Source: Bacteroidota bacterium (GTDB lineage: Bacteria; Bacteroidota; Bacteroidia; AKYH767-A; OLB10). From it: a stretch of 64,000 bases of DNA. Shown here piece after piece: positions 50,699 through 59,857 of the stretch (positions within the stretch are counted from its first letter, which is position 1; the number at the start of each line of letters is the position of its first letter). The DNA is taken from NCBI GenBank assembly GCA_018268195.1, contig JAFDWZ010000010.1, positions 18,682 through 82,681 of the forward strand, written 5' to 3'. A program made the translations under genes and the position numbers. The notes under the pieces are model-generated. The model was not told the DNA's origin, searched no databases, and saw only the letters and a list, made by a program, of their open reading frames with translations.

Positions 50699-51880
50699 AT
50701 GATAAGCCAACGTCAACTATTTCTTCAGCATGTTGCGCAAACCAGCCCCAGCCCGCTTGCTTTGCATATAGAAAAAGCGGAGGGTTGTTTTTTATATGAC
50801 AGTGACGGGAAAAAATATATTGATTTAATTTCAGGGATATCGGTTTGCAATCTGGGACATAACCATCCTTTGGTGAAGGAAGCCATAAAAAATCAACTCG
50901 ATAAATACATGCACATTATGGTTTATGGCGAGCTGATAGAAAGTCCGCAAACGCAACTGGCAAAACTGCTTGATGAGTTATTGCCACCTCAGTTGAACTG
51001 TACCTACTTCGTAAATTCCGGAGCCGAAGCTGTGGAAGGTGCCATGAAACTTGCAAAACGCTTTACGGGAAGAAATGAGATAATTGCATTTAAGAATGCA
51101 TATCATGGCAGCACACAGGGAGCTTTGAGTCTTATGAGTGATGAGTATTTTACCTCGGCTTTCAGACCACTTCTTCCGGGGATAAAATTTATTGACAGAC
51201 AAAAGCCGGATTTGAACTTAATATCACCTCAGACAGCTTGTGTGATTTTGGAACTTGTAAAAGGTGAGGAGGGATGCAAGGTGTTGCCGCAGGAGCTGGT
51301 GCAGTCTGTTGCAAAACGTTGCAGAGAAAACGGTGCTCTTCTTATTATTGATGAATGTCAGACAGGAATCGGACGCACAGGAAGTTTATTTGCCTTTGAA
51401 GAATATGCCATACAACCTGATGTAATTATTCTGGGCAAAGCACTTGGTGGAGGAATGCCTTTAGGTGCATTTGTTTCTTCTAAAGAAATTATGAGTGTCC
51501 TGACCCATAATCCCGTTCTCGGTCACCTAACCACTTTTGGCGGACATCCGGTGAGTTGTGCAGCAGCTTATGCTTCTTTAAAAGAAATTGCTGAAAGCAA
51601 AATTTATCTGAAGGCCAAAGAGAAAGAAAAACTTTTCCGAAAAATGCTTCAACATGAGAAAATTCTTTCCATTTCGGGAAAAGGACTGCTGCTTGCCGTT
51701 GAATTTGATACTGCACAATCATGCAAAAAATATATTGATGCTTTTGTGCAGGAAGGAGTTTTTACCGACTGGTTTTTGTTTGCTCCACAGAGTATGCGCA
51801 TAGCACCGCCACTCAATATTACTGACGACATCATTCAACATTCATGTGAAATAATACTGAACTGTTTGGATAAAAAATAA
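50699..51880 (+). CDS. Class III aminotransferase (acetylornithine/ornithine type)
   Basis: 393 residues from the ATG at 50699; the frame is open further upstream inside suhB but that part is not family-like. PLP enzyme of fold type I: NSGAEAVEGAMKLAK, the DECQTGIGRTG segment with the PLP-contacting Asp, and the Schiff-base Lys in ILGKALGGGMPLGAF (about 250). A TTFGGHPVSCAAA segment follows. It transfers an omega-amino group; whether the donor is acetylornithine, ornithine or another amine is not decidable here. Confidence 0.92.
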   Translation: MISQRQLFLQHVAQTSPSPLALHIEKAEGCFLYDSDGKKYIDLISGISVCNLGHNHPLVKEAIKNQLDKYMHIMVYGELIESPQTQLAKLLDELLPPQLNCTYFVNSGAEAVEGAMKLAKRFTGRNEIIAFKNAYHGSTQGALSLMSDEYFTSAFRPLLPGIKFIDRQKPDLNLISPQTACVILELVKGEEGCKVLPQELVQSVAKRCRENGALLIIDECQTGIGRTGSLFAFEEYAIQPDVIILGKALGGGMPLGAFVSSKEIMSVLTHNPVLGHLTTFGGHPVSCAAAYASLKEIAESKIYLKAKEKEKLFRKMLQHEKILSISGKGLLLAVEFDTAQSCKKYIDAFVQEGVFTDWFLFAPQSMRIAPPLNITDDIIQHSCEIILNCLDKK

Positions 51881-51899
51881 AGTCGGAATAAAACGGCAA

Positions 51900-51907
51900 T
51901 ATATTTG
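51900..51907 (+). promoter_or_regulatory. Predicted -7 box (TATATTTG) for the second two-component operon
   Basis: An exact TAnnTTTG match 50 nt before the ATG at 51958. Two TTAAC copies (51934, 51942), 8 bp apart, lie downstream of it in the leader, not helically phased. Confidence 0.4.
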
Positions 51908-51957
51908 TCTTCATGTTTATGAATTTAATAATTTTAACATCTTAACACATCAGAATT

Positions 51958-52635
51958 ATGAACGTATTAATCATTGAAGACGAACGCAGTCTGTCACACG
52001 AAATTGAAATTTATCTCACCAAGCAAGGTTTTCATTGCGATGTAGCTTTTACAGGTTCAAAGGCTTCAGAAATGGTAGCAGTCAACTCTTACGATTTTGT
52101 TTTATTAGACATCGGTTTGCCCGATACCAATGGATTTGAAATCCTTAAGGAAGCTAAAAACAATAATGTGGACAGTGCATTTATTGTTCTCACTGCACGC
52201 AGCGAAACAGACGATAAAATTCACGGACTCGATTTAGGTGCTGATGATTATCTGGCAAAACCATTTTCATTACCCGAATTGAATGCACGTATGCAGGCTA
52301 TTCTCAGACGTAAGCATGGATTAAAAGTTCAGACCATTGACATCAATGGATTTATTATGGATTATCAGAACCGCACATTAAACTATGATGGTACTCCTGT
52401 GGTTCTAACAAAAAAAGAATTTGATTTGTTGCATTATTTAGCCATGCATAAAAACAGAGTGCTTTCACGTTCACAGCTTACAGAGCATATCTGGGGTGAT
52501 GTGATGGATGATGATTACGATTCAAATTATATTGATGTGCACGTGAAAAACCTTCGGAAAAAGCTTGCAGCACACAGTACAATAGATTGGTTCGAAACGG
52601 TTCGCGGAATAGGTTACCGCCTCAATATTCAATAA
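51958..52635 (+). CDS. OmpR-family response regulator
   Basis: 225 residues. The receiver domain (1-118) has the acidic pair ED at 7-8, phosphoacceptor Asp51 (VLLDIGLP), Thr/Ser in VLTARSE, and LGADDYLAKPF. The winged-helix domain (about 128-225) has the recognition-helix region SNYIDVHVKNLRKKL and the RGIGYRL end. It is cotranscribed with the kinase 17 bp downstream and probably responds to an envelope or metal signal, as QseB/CusR-like members do. The stimulus is unknown. Confidence 0.95.
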   Translation: MNVLIIEDERSLSHEIEIYLTKQGFHCDVAFTGSKASEMVAVNSYDFVLLDIGLPDTNGFEILKEAKNNNVDSAFIVLTARSETDDKIHGLDLGADDYLAKPFSLPELNARMQAILRRKHGLKVQTIDINGFIMDYQNRTLNYDGTPVVLTKKEFDLLHYLAMHKNRVLSRSQLTEHIWGDVMDDDYDSNYIDVHVKNLRKKLAAHSTIDWFETVRGIGYRLNIQ

Positions 52636-52652
52636 AAAATGCCCATGCGGTA

Positions 52653-53984
52653 ATGAAGTTACAGTTAAAGCTTGCTATTTACAACGCTCTGAGTAAAGCA
52701 CTGGTGTTGCTTGCATTCGGAGCGTTGATGCCTTTTTTGGTAGAGCGTGTGGTGTACAATCATATTGATCATCGTCTCAAAGCACGCACTGCCAAAGTGC
52801 TTCGGATTATCGAGAAGGGTGGACTCAACGATATTGTCCGCGAATCAGATTGTACTTTTGAAAGCTATAATATCCTTAAAGAAGAGTTTATTCTGATAGA
52901 ACCTCTTTCAGGAATGAAGGATATTAAACCTACCGTTATTGCCAATGAACAATGGGAAATTGACGGTGAAAAATTAAATCACCGTATCATCAGACAGCCT
53001 TTTATTTACGACAACCAGATTTACAGTTTACAGATTGGTGAAGGGATTGATTCGTTAGACAAACTCAAAGCTACTATCACCAAGGTTGCATTGTGGGCAA
53101 CCATTATTACTGTGTTAATTTCAATTTTTGTGGATATTGGTTATGTGCAATTGCTGCTTCGTCCGCTGAATAATATTGTGGAGAATAAACTGAAGGGAAC
53201 CAAAGATCCTGTTCATTTTAATGATGAACCGGTAAAAACTTCCACTACTGAATTTAAATCACTTGATGAAAGTCTTACAGCACTGATGAAGCGAATCAAA
53301 GATGCATTCCTGAATGAAAAAGAATTTATTACCAACGTTTCTCACGAACTTCAAACGCCCATTTCCATTCTGAAATCAAGGTTTGAGAATATGCTGATGG
53401 ATGATAATATATCAGATGAAGTTGCAGACAAGATTGAAGATTCCATTCGTAAACTAAACCGGATGAGTAAGGTAATCCGCTCCTTATTGATGATTTCGAG
53501 AATTGATAATGAACAGTTTTTACGTAATGAATCGGTTAACATTAAAAGTCTGCTTGAAGAAATTGCCGAAGAAATGCAGGAACGTTTGAGTTCAAAGAAT
53601 CTGAAATTATATGTACATCATCTTGATGAATTTACTTTTCACAAAGCCAATAAAGATTTACTTTACACTTTGTTCAATAACATCATCAACAATGCAATAA
53701 AGTATAACGTTGAGAATGGAAAAATTGAAATTGGAAGTTCGTTCCGTAACAACAAATATGTGGTTGATATCAGGGACTCGGGAGTAGGTATAGCCAAGGA
53801 AAATATTCCATATATTTTTGACAGATTTAAGAAGTTTAAAAAGACAACGGAATCCAGTTATGGCTTAGGTCTTGCAATTGTTAAAACCATTTCTGATTAT
53901 CATCGTATAAATATTCATGTTACTTCAGAAGAAAATAAAGGAACTACTTTCAGCATTGAATTTCCTGATGAATATCATTCATAG
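52653..53984 (+). CDS. Sensor histidine kinase of the second two-component system
   Basis: 443 residues from the ATG at 52653. Transmembrane helices at about 11-32 and 145-169 enclose a periplasmic sensor of about 110 residues. The H-box has His231 (NVSHELQTP), and HATPase_c has the N box (NNAIKYN), DSGVGI, IFDRFKKF and GLGLAI. No HAMP is recognisable, but the linker after helix 2 starts LLLRPLNNIV. It forms an operon with the upstream OmpR-type regulator. A small secreted protein gene with its own promoter follows. Confidence 0.94.
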   Translation: MKLQLKLAIYNALSKALVLLAFGALMPFLVERVVYNHIDHRLKARTAKVLRIIEKGGLNDIVRESDCTFESYNILKEEFILIEPLSGMKDIKPTVIANEQWEIDGEKLNHRIIRQPFIYDNQIYSLQIGEGIDSLDKLKATITKVALWATIITVLISIFVDIGYVQLLLRPLNNIVENKLKGTKDPVHFNDEPVKTSTTEFKSLDESLTALMKRIKDAFLNEKEFITNVSHELQTPISILKSRFENMLMDDNISDEVADKIEDSIRKLNRMSKVIRSLLMISRIDNEQFLRNESVNIKSLLEEIAEEMQERLSSKNLKLYVHHLDEFTFHKANKDLLYTLFNNIINNAIKYNVENGKIEIGSSFRNNKYVVDIRDSGVGIAKENIPYIFDRFKKFKKTTESSYGLGLAIVKTISDYHRINIHVTSEENKGTTFSIEFPDEYHS

Positions 53985-54003
53985 TAATTTCACTGCCATA
54001 GGC

Positions 54004-54011
54004 TATCTTTG
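54004..54011 (+). promoter_or_regulatory. Predicted -7 box (TATCTTTG)
   Basis: An exact TAnnTTTG match 21 nt before the ATG at 54033. Confidence 0.45.
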
Positions 54012-54032
54012 TTGTCAGAAATCAGTTAGGTA

Positions 54033-54326
54033 ATGAAGGTTTTTACATTTGTATTATTTCTTTTTCTGCAATTTGTAATTTCTGATACTTTCGGACAATC
54101 ACAAGTGCGCACCCTTCAAACAAGCAACAAGGCTGTTGAAGTGAAACAGATTAACAACACTCCTGTAATCTGTATACCAAAATCAGAAACACATTCTGAT
54201 AAGAATCACTTAACTGCTTCGCCTTCTAAAAATCCAAGATGTATTAAAAGGGTGGGTTCTGCACCTAACAGTGATACTAAGAAAAAGGAGTTAAAAGACC
54301 CCGTTGGAAGTAACGATAATCAGTAA
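54033..54326 (+). CDS. Small secreted protein, unknown
   Basis: 97 residues with a signal peptide (VFTFVLFLFLQFVISDTFGQ, about 1-22). The mature part is hydrophilic, with VICIPKSETHSDKNH and PRCIKRVGSAP, two Cys and a charged C-terminus. I do not recognise it. It lies just after an OmpR-type two-component pair and has its own promoter box. It overlaps the convergent CoA-binding protein gene by 7 bp. Confidence 0.6.
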   Translation: MKVFTFVLFLFLQFVISDTFGQSQVRTLQTSNKAVEVKQINNTPVICIPKSETHSDKNHLTASPSKNPRCIKRVGSAPNSDTKKKELKDPVGSNDNQ

Positions 54327-54682
54327 CCTCCAACAGTAAGCATTACCAAAGTACAGGCTTCTTCACATTCAATATTCAATTTTTCGGCACGTGTTTTAAA
54401 ATTCGGATTCTCAGCTCCGGGATTAAAGACAATACGTTTGGGTTTCAATGATAATATGTAATCCTCAAGAGGTTTCTGATTATTCTCATTGAGATAAATC
54501 GTAACCGTATCTATATCTTTAAAATCTTTATGTTCTGTTTCAATAACCACATCTTCCACTTTTCCTGGTTTGGCACCCAGAGCAACCACAGGATGTCCGA
54601 ATAAACGAAGTTTGTGAATGGCTTTGTTGGAATAACGTGTGGGGTTTTCAGAGGCTCCTATTACAAGTGTTTTTTTAGACAT
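54320..54682 (-). CDS. CoA-binding domain protein (YccU-like)
   Basis: 120 residues, a single Rossmann-type CoA-binding domain: KTLVIGASENPTRYSNKA at the start, YLNENNQKPLEDYI in the middle and FNPGAENPNF, the family signature. It is cytoplasmic with unknown ligand chemistry. It lies 10 bp downstream of the MFS gene on the same strand, so it is probably in that unit, and is convergent with the small secreted protein. Confidence 0.9.
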   Translation of the reverse strand: MSKKTLVIGASENPTRYSNKAIHKLRLFGHPVVALGAKPGKVEDVVIETEHKDFKDIDTVTIYLNENNQKPLEDYILSLKPKRIVFNPGAENPNFKTRAEKLNIECEEACTLVMLTVGGY

Positions 54683-54692
54683 GATATTTTAT

Positions 54693-55955
54693 TTAATTTT
54701 CTGTAAAGTCAAGATCTTTTGCATAAGATTCTCTGATTCCGAAAAGAGATAAATATGCTATTGCAAAAGCAATGATTCCTACTGCAAAGGTAGCGTTAAT
54801 CATATTGTAACCTAATTGCTCTCTGAAAAACGTTACTATCACTGTGAGTATTGCCAGTGAGCCTCTCACCATATTAGGAACAGTGGTAGTAACGGTAGCT
54901 CTGAGGTTGGTACCAAATTGTTCTGACGCTGAGGTAACAAATACAGCCCAGTAACCTGAAGCAAAACCTATCAGCCCGCAAACAAAATAAAACATGTTTG
55001 TGGATGCTCCTTGGATATAAAAAAGATAAAGAGGAGTGATGACAGAGGAAATTATCAGAAACAGCAGCAGCACTTTTTTTCTGCTCTTCCATAACTGACT
55101 TAAATAGGCACTTGCAAAATCACCTAAGCACAATGCAATATAACAGTACATAATAGCATCACCTGCTTTAATTCCCTCTATGCCATAATAGGCGGCTACT
55201 TCAGGTGAAAAAACGACTAATATACCAACCATATACCAAATAGGAACACCAACAGCTATACAGCTGATATAAGTGATAAATCTTTTACGGTTGTTGATTA
55301 ATAACAGCAGGTTGCCTCTACTTTTTTGGCTTGCCTGCAAATCTTTAAACATTCCGCTTTCATATACACCAAGTCTTAAAATAAGCAATACCAATCCCAT
55401 TATTCCTCCAATGATATAGGATGTTTGCCACTGCACAAAGTGTCCTAGAATATTTGCAAACACTGCTCCAAGCAAACCGAATGCAACCACTATCATAGTT
55501 CCGTATCCGCGATTTTCTTTAGACATTGTTTCGTTCACAAGGGTGATGCCTGCACCCAACTCTCCTGCCAGACCTAATCCTGCTATAAATCTCAAAGTTG
55601 TGTAAGTATCAATGATACTTGCTGAAAATAATTCGGCAATTTCTCTGACAAAAGCATTGGCAATATTTGCTAATGAATACACAATAATAGAACCGAACAA
55701 TACAGAAACTCTTCCTCTTTTATCACCCATGATTCCCCACAGTAAACCTCCAATTAACATTCCCACCATTTGAAAACTCATGAGTTGCAAACCATATTCG
55801 GTAACCTGTGAAGTGTCAGTTATTCCCAAACCGTTTAAGCTGGGAGTGCGCACAATTCCGAACAGGAGTAAATCATATATATCAACAAAATAACCTAAGG
55901 CTGCAACAACAACAATAATATTCAGCGGGTTCCTGATTGCTTGTCTGTTACTCAT
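54693..55955 (-). CDS. MFS transporter
   Basis: 420 residues with about twelve hydrophobic helices. The MFS loop 2-3 signature is GDKRGRVSVLFGS (about 75-87) and ELGAGITLVNETM follows in helix 4. The sequence resembles the metabolite:H+ symporter branch (sugar, aromatic acid or organic acid), but the substrate is not identifiable. It lies 13 bp downstream of prmA on the same strand, probably in one operon. Confidence 0.88.
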   Translation of the reverse strand: MSNRQAIRNPLNIIVVVAALGYFVDIYDLLLFGIVRTPSLNGLGITDTSQVTEYGLQLMSFQMVGMLIGGLLWGIMGDKRGRVSVLFGSIIVYSLANIANAFVREIAELFSASIIDTYTTLRFIAGLGLAGELGAGITLVNETMSKENRGYGTMIVVAFGLLGAVFANILGHFVQWQTSYIIGGIMGLVLLILRLGVYESGMFKDLQASQKSRGNLLLLINNRKRFITYISCIAVGVPIWYMVGILVVFSPEVAAYYGIEGIKAGDAIMYCYIALCLGDFASAYLSQLWKSRKKVLLLFLIISSVITPLYLFYIQGASTNMFYFVCGLIGFASGYWAVFVTSASEQFGTNLRATVTTTVPNMVRGSLAILTVIVTFFREQLGYNMINATFAVGIIAFAIAYLSLFGIRESYAKDLDFTEN

Positions 55956-55968
55956 AATATTATTCCGG

Positions 55969-56802
55969 TCAGCGTTTAAAAACCACAGCGCACCAGTCTC
56001 CTTTTGAAATTTGTTTTTGTATGTGCAGATTGAATTTGCTGAATGATTCAGTTATCATATCTGCGTCTTCATTAAGAAAACCACTTACCAATAAGTAGGA
56101 GGAAGGCTTCATCACTTTTAAATAATTTCCAACATCTCTCAGCAAGATGTTTCTGTTAATATTTGCCAGAACAACATCAAACAACATTTCCGTAAGCGAA
56201 TCAGCATCGCCTTCTAAAACACGAATGTTATTGGTTTTATTAGTCTCTATGTTTTCAATGGAATTAAGTACACAGTTAGGGTCATTGTCAATAGCGGTCA
56301 CACTTTTTGCACCCATTTTTGAAGCAGCTATGCTCAATATTCCCGAACCGCAACCCATGTCAAGCACTTCCTTGTTTTTTAAATCAGTCTGTTGCATCAG
56401 TTCAATCATCATTGCTGTGGTGGCATGATGTCCGGTGCCGAATGACATTTTAGGTTGGATAATGATTTCTATATCTGCGTTATTTTTTTGAGGATGAAAA
56501 GGAGCACGAATATAAATTCCGTTTACCTCTACAGGATTAAAATTTCTTTCCCATTCCTGATTCCAGTTGATGCTCTCCACTTCTTCGAGTTGCCACACTA
56601 CACTGCACAAATCATTCTCCTGCAAATAGTCAATTTCTGAGAGTAATTCTTTTTGAAAATTTTCTTTGCGGATAAATCCGTCAAAACCATTGTCATTCTC
56701 TTCAAACATTTCAAAACCTATATCGGCAAGTTGCGATATAAGAATATCTGAAAACGGATTTACCGGGATGACTTTACAATGAATAGCAATATATGTGGAC
56801 AT
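55969..56802 (-). CDS. prmA: Ribosomal protein L11 methyltransferase
   Basis: 277 residues from the ATG at 56802; the frame is open upstream to 56841 but lacks family similarity there. The N-terminal substrate domain (about 1-95) is followed by FGTGHHATTAMM and motif I LDMGCGSGILSIAASKMGA (about 145-163), then DNDPNCVLNSIENIE and VLANINRNIL. It trimethylates lysines and the N-terminus of L11. It is the second gene of a minus-strand run starting with the ABC exporter. Confidence 0.93.
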   Translation of the reverse strand: MSTYIAIHCKVIPVNPFSDILISQLADIGFEMFEENDNGFDGFIRKENFQKELLSEIDYLQENDLCSVVWQLEEVESINWNQEWERNFNPVEVNGIYIRAPFHPQKNNADIEIIIQPKMSFGTGHHATTAMMIELMQQTDLKNKEVLDMGCGSGILSIAASKMGAKSVTAIDNDPNCVLNSIENIETNKTNNIRVLEGDADSLTEMLFDVVLANINRNILLRDVGNYLKVMKPSSYLLVSGFLNEDADMITESFSKFNLHIQKQISKGDWCAVVFKR

Positions 56803-56866
56803 AACAATAGCAAATAAATACAATCGGATTAACTCCGGCAAATAAAAAAAGTATTATCGTTGAATA

Positions 56867-58609
56867 TTAATGCTGCTTTGCCTGATTTTCTGCCAGACGT
56901 GCATAGTAGCCTCCTGCAGCCATCAGCGATTCATGCGTGCCTCTTTCAATAATTTTTCCATCATCCAGAACATAAATTTCACTCGCATACTTTACGGATG
57001 ATATTCTGTGACCGATAATCAGAGTAATACTTTCAGAAAGCTGAGGCAACAAATTTTGCATAATGTGTTCTTCGGTATGCGTATCCAGTGCCGAAAGGCA
57101 ATCATCAAGAATCAGTAGCTGAGGTTTTTTTATAATAGCGCGTGCAATAGCTACACGTTGTTTCTGTCCGCCACTGAGTGAAATTCCCCGCTCTCCGAGA
57201 ATGGTTTCAAATCCTTTCTTGAAATGCTTGATTTCGTTATACACCATAGCCTTTTTTGCTGCGGTTTCAATCTCTTCTACAGTTGAATCTTCTTTACCGA
57301 AAGAGATATTGTTGGCTATGGTATCTGAAAAAAGTAATACATCCTGAGTGATATATCCTGTTGATCTGCGCCATTCATTCAGATTCAACTGCTGTATGGG
57401 AGTTCCGTTAATGATAATGCTTCCTCCCGTGACATCATATAACCTTACAAGCAGATTGGCTAAAGTTGTTTTTCCTGAGCCTGTACTTCCAACAATGGCG
57501 GCAATTTTCCCTTTTTGCAAAGTAAGATTGATTTGCTGTAGTACATTATTATCTGCTTTGTCGAAAGCGAAATCAACATTTTCGAATTGGATAATATCCG
57601 GTTGATTTATTACTACACCTGTATTATCAGCCACAATTTCAGGTTGCAGTTTCAAAAACTCATTTATTCTGCGCTGGCTGGCATCAGAACGCTGTACCAT
57701 GGTAATAATCCATCCTAACATTCCCACCGGCCACATGAGCATGTTCAGGTAAATTACAAATTCAGCAATGTTTCCGTAAGTAATTTGATGTTGATTTACC
57801 AGTATTCCTCCGTAATAAATTACAGCAATGGAACTGATGCCTGCAAGCAATACGATGGCCGGCATAAACAGTGCATTCACTCTTGCTAATTTCATACTGT
57901 GATTAAAATATTGGCGTACTTTTTTTTCGAACAGATGTCCGAATAAAACTTCTTTGGCAAATGATTTTATTATCCGTATTCCCGAAAATGTTTCCTGTGT
58001 GGTTGTGGAAAGTTCACTCAATGACTCTTGTACTTTTTCACTCTGGCGGTTGATGATATTTTCTACATAATAAATCATCATAACCAAAATAGGTAGCGGC
58101 AACAGTACCACCAGTGTAAGTCCGCCATGAATACGAATCATAGCCACAAAAACGAGTATGAACATCACCACAATATTCACCGTGTACATAATGGCAGGGC
58201 CGGTGTACATACGCACGCGACTCACATCTTCGCTGATACGATTCATCAGATCACCGGTGTTGGCATTGGCATAAAACCTGGCGCCAAGTTTCTGATACTG
58301 ATCATAAATTTCATTTTTCATGTCATATTCGATATGGCGCGACATAACGATGATGGTTTGTCGCATGAAAAACATGAGCACCCCTCTGACTAAAACTACC
58401 CCCAGTATGGCTAGAGCATAAAAAGTAATGGTTTGCATAGAATCCGAAATGTCAGGATGCTGATGCTGAGTGACAAAATCGAGGGCTTTTCGGGTAAGTT
58501 GAGCAGGTAAAAGGCCAAAGTAATTGGCTGTCAGCACAAATAAAATCCCTAGGATGACGCGACCACGATACTTATAAAAGTACCGGTTAAGAGTAAGTAG
58601 ATCTTTCAT
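56867..58609 (-). CDS. ABC-type exporter half-transporter (MsbA/multidrug type)
   Basis: 580 residues. Six transmembrane helices (about 17-300) with the long intracellular loops of ABCB-type exporters are followed by an ATPase domain: Walker A GSTGSGKTT (about 372), Q-loop TQDVLLFS, signature LSGGQKQR, Walker B LLILDDCLSALD and the switch GHRISS. It works as a homo- or heterodimer exporting lipids or hydrophobic compounds. Only one half is encoded here. It starts the minus-strand run with prmA, MFS and the CoA-binding protein. Confidence 0.93.
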   Translation of the reverse strand: MKDLLTLNRYFYKYRGRVILGILFVLTANYFGLLPAQLTRKALDFVTQHQHPDISDSMQTITFYALAILGVVLVRGVLMFFMRQTIIVMSRHIEYDMKNEIYDQYQKLGARFYANANTGDLMNRISEDVSRVRMYTGPAIMYTVNIVVMFILVFVAMIRIHGGLTLVVLLPLPILVMMIYYVENIINRQSEKVQESLSELSTTTQETFSGIRIIKSFAKEVLFGHLFEKKVRQYFNHSMKLARVNALFMPAIVLLAGISSIAVIYYGGILVNQHQITYGNIAEFVIYLNMLMWPVGMLGWIITMVQRSDASQRRINEFLKLQPEIVADNTGVVINQPDIIQFENVDFAFDKADNNVLQQINLTLQKGKIAAIVGSTGSGKTTLANLLVRLYDVTGGSIIINGTPIQQLNLNEWRRSTGYITQDVLLFSDTIANNISFGKEDSTVEEIETAAKKAMVYNEIKHFKKGFETILGERGISLSGGQKQRVAIARAIIKKPQLLILDDCLSALDTHTEEHIMQNLLPQLSESITLIIGHRISSVKYASEIYVLDDGKIIERGTHESLMAAGGYYARLAENQAKQH

Positions 58610-58622
58610 ACCTGATTTTTAT

Positions 58623-58652
58623 TTTGTGCAGAGTAAAATTTTGATACTTTTG
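58623..58652 (+). promoter_or_regulatory. Predicted promoter (TTTG-N18-TACTTTTG) of the amino-acid dehydrogenase gene
   Basis: TTTG at 58623-58626 and TACTTTTG at 58645-58652 with an 18-bp spacer, a full match to the Bacteroidota promoter consensus. Confidence 0.65.
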
Positions 58653-58721
58653 CGCACGGATAATTCTGCTGTTACTAAAATGCAAAGTAAGCAGAATTAC
58701 AAATCAGATAAAAACATCAAA

Positions 58722-59807
58722 ATGATTGAAGTTAAAGAGATTAAACAAACCGATACCACAGCCAACTCGCTTTTTGGACAACTAACCATTATGAAACATG
58801 AACAGGTGGTTTTTTGCTACGATCACGAAACCGGTCTTAAAGCCATAATAGCCGTACACAACACCAACCTCGGGCCTGCGCTCGGAGGTACACGTATGTG
58901 GAAGTATGACAATGAAAGTGATGCGCTAACAGATGTTCTTCGTTTGTCACGAGGCATGACTTATAAAGCGGCTATTTCAGGGTTGAACCTTGGTGGGGGT
59001 AAAGCTGTAATCATTGGCGACAGCAGAAAAGATAAGAGCGAAGCACTGATGAGAAGCTACGGAAAGTATGTGAACTCATTGGGTGGAAGATACATCACTG
59101 CCGAAGATGTAGGAACATCAACAAAGGATATGGAATATATAGCCAAAGAAACCAAACATGTTACAGGATTACCTGTATCTATGGGAGGTAGTGGCGACCC
59201 TTCACCTGTTACCGCTTATGGCGTTTATATGGGTATGAAAGCTTCTGCTAAAGAGTGCTGGGGAAATGACAGCATGAATGGTAAAAAAGTAGTAGTGCAG
59301 GGAGTTGGTCATGTAGGCGAAAGTTTGGTGAAGTTTCTTACCGAAGAAGGTGCTAAGGTATATGTTACCGATATCAATCAGGATGCACTGAAACACGTGG
59401 CCTCTGAATTTAAAGCTGAAATCATAAAACCTGAAGACGTATATTCAATGGATGTGGATGTGTATGCACCCTGCGCATTGGGAGCTACGCTCAACACTGC
59501 AAATATCAATCAGCTGAAATGTGCTATTGTAGCAGGATCGGCCAATAATCAGCTTGCTGATGAGGATATTCATGGCAAGATGTTGGTTGAAAAAGGCATT
59601 CTCTATGCACCTGATTTCTTAATCAATGCAGGTGGACTTATCAACGTTTACAGCGAATTGAAAGGTTACAATCATGCTGATGCAATGAAACAAACCGAGC
59701 ACATTTATAATGTTACGCTCGATATTTTCAAAAAATCAAAAGCTGAAAAAATAACCACACAGCAAGCCGCAATGCAAATTGCAGAGAAGAGAATTTACGG
59801 AAAATAA
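58722..59807 (+). CDS. Leu/Phe/Glu/Val dehydrogenase family protein
   Basis: 361 residues from the ATG at 58722 (an ATG at 58680 is also possible; a GTG at 58626 lies in the promoter). Signatures: GPALGGTRMW, TYKAAISGLNLGGGKAVI with the catalytic Lys, AEDVGTS, and the NAD-binding GVGHVGESL. The family deaminates branched-chain or aromatic amino acids to 2-oxo acids with NAD+. The pattern is closest to leucine dehydrogenase. It is cytoplasmic and likely takes part in the peptide-based catabolism suggested by the DPP-IV and oligopeptidase genes. Confidence 0.93.
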   Translation: MIEVKEIKQTDTTANSLFGQLTIMKHEQVVFCYDHETGLKAIIAVHNTNLGPALGGTRMWKYDNESDALTDVLRLSRGMTYKAAISGLNLGGGKAVIIGDSRKDKSEALMRSYGKYVNSLGGRYITAEDVGTSTKDMEYIAKETKHVTGLPVSMGGSGDPSPVTAYGVYMGMKASAKECWGNDSMNGKKVVVQGVGHVGESLVKFLTEEGAKVYVTDINQDALKHVASEFKAEIIKPEDVYSMDVDVYAPCALGATLNTANINQLKCAIVAGSANNQLADEDIHGKMLVEKGILYAPDFLINAGGLINVYSELKGYNHADAMKQTEHIYNVTLDIFKKSKAEKITTQQAAMQIAEKRIYGK

Positions 59808-59857
59808 CAATAAAGCTACATTCTGATTTTTAACGTTCTTATTTAATTCTATATTTT

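Noticed and set aside
51934..51950. TTAAC pair upstream of the second regulator as the same operator as at 5201
   Set aside because: The two copies are 8 bp apart, out of helical phase, and lie downstream of the predicted promoter box in the leader.
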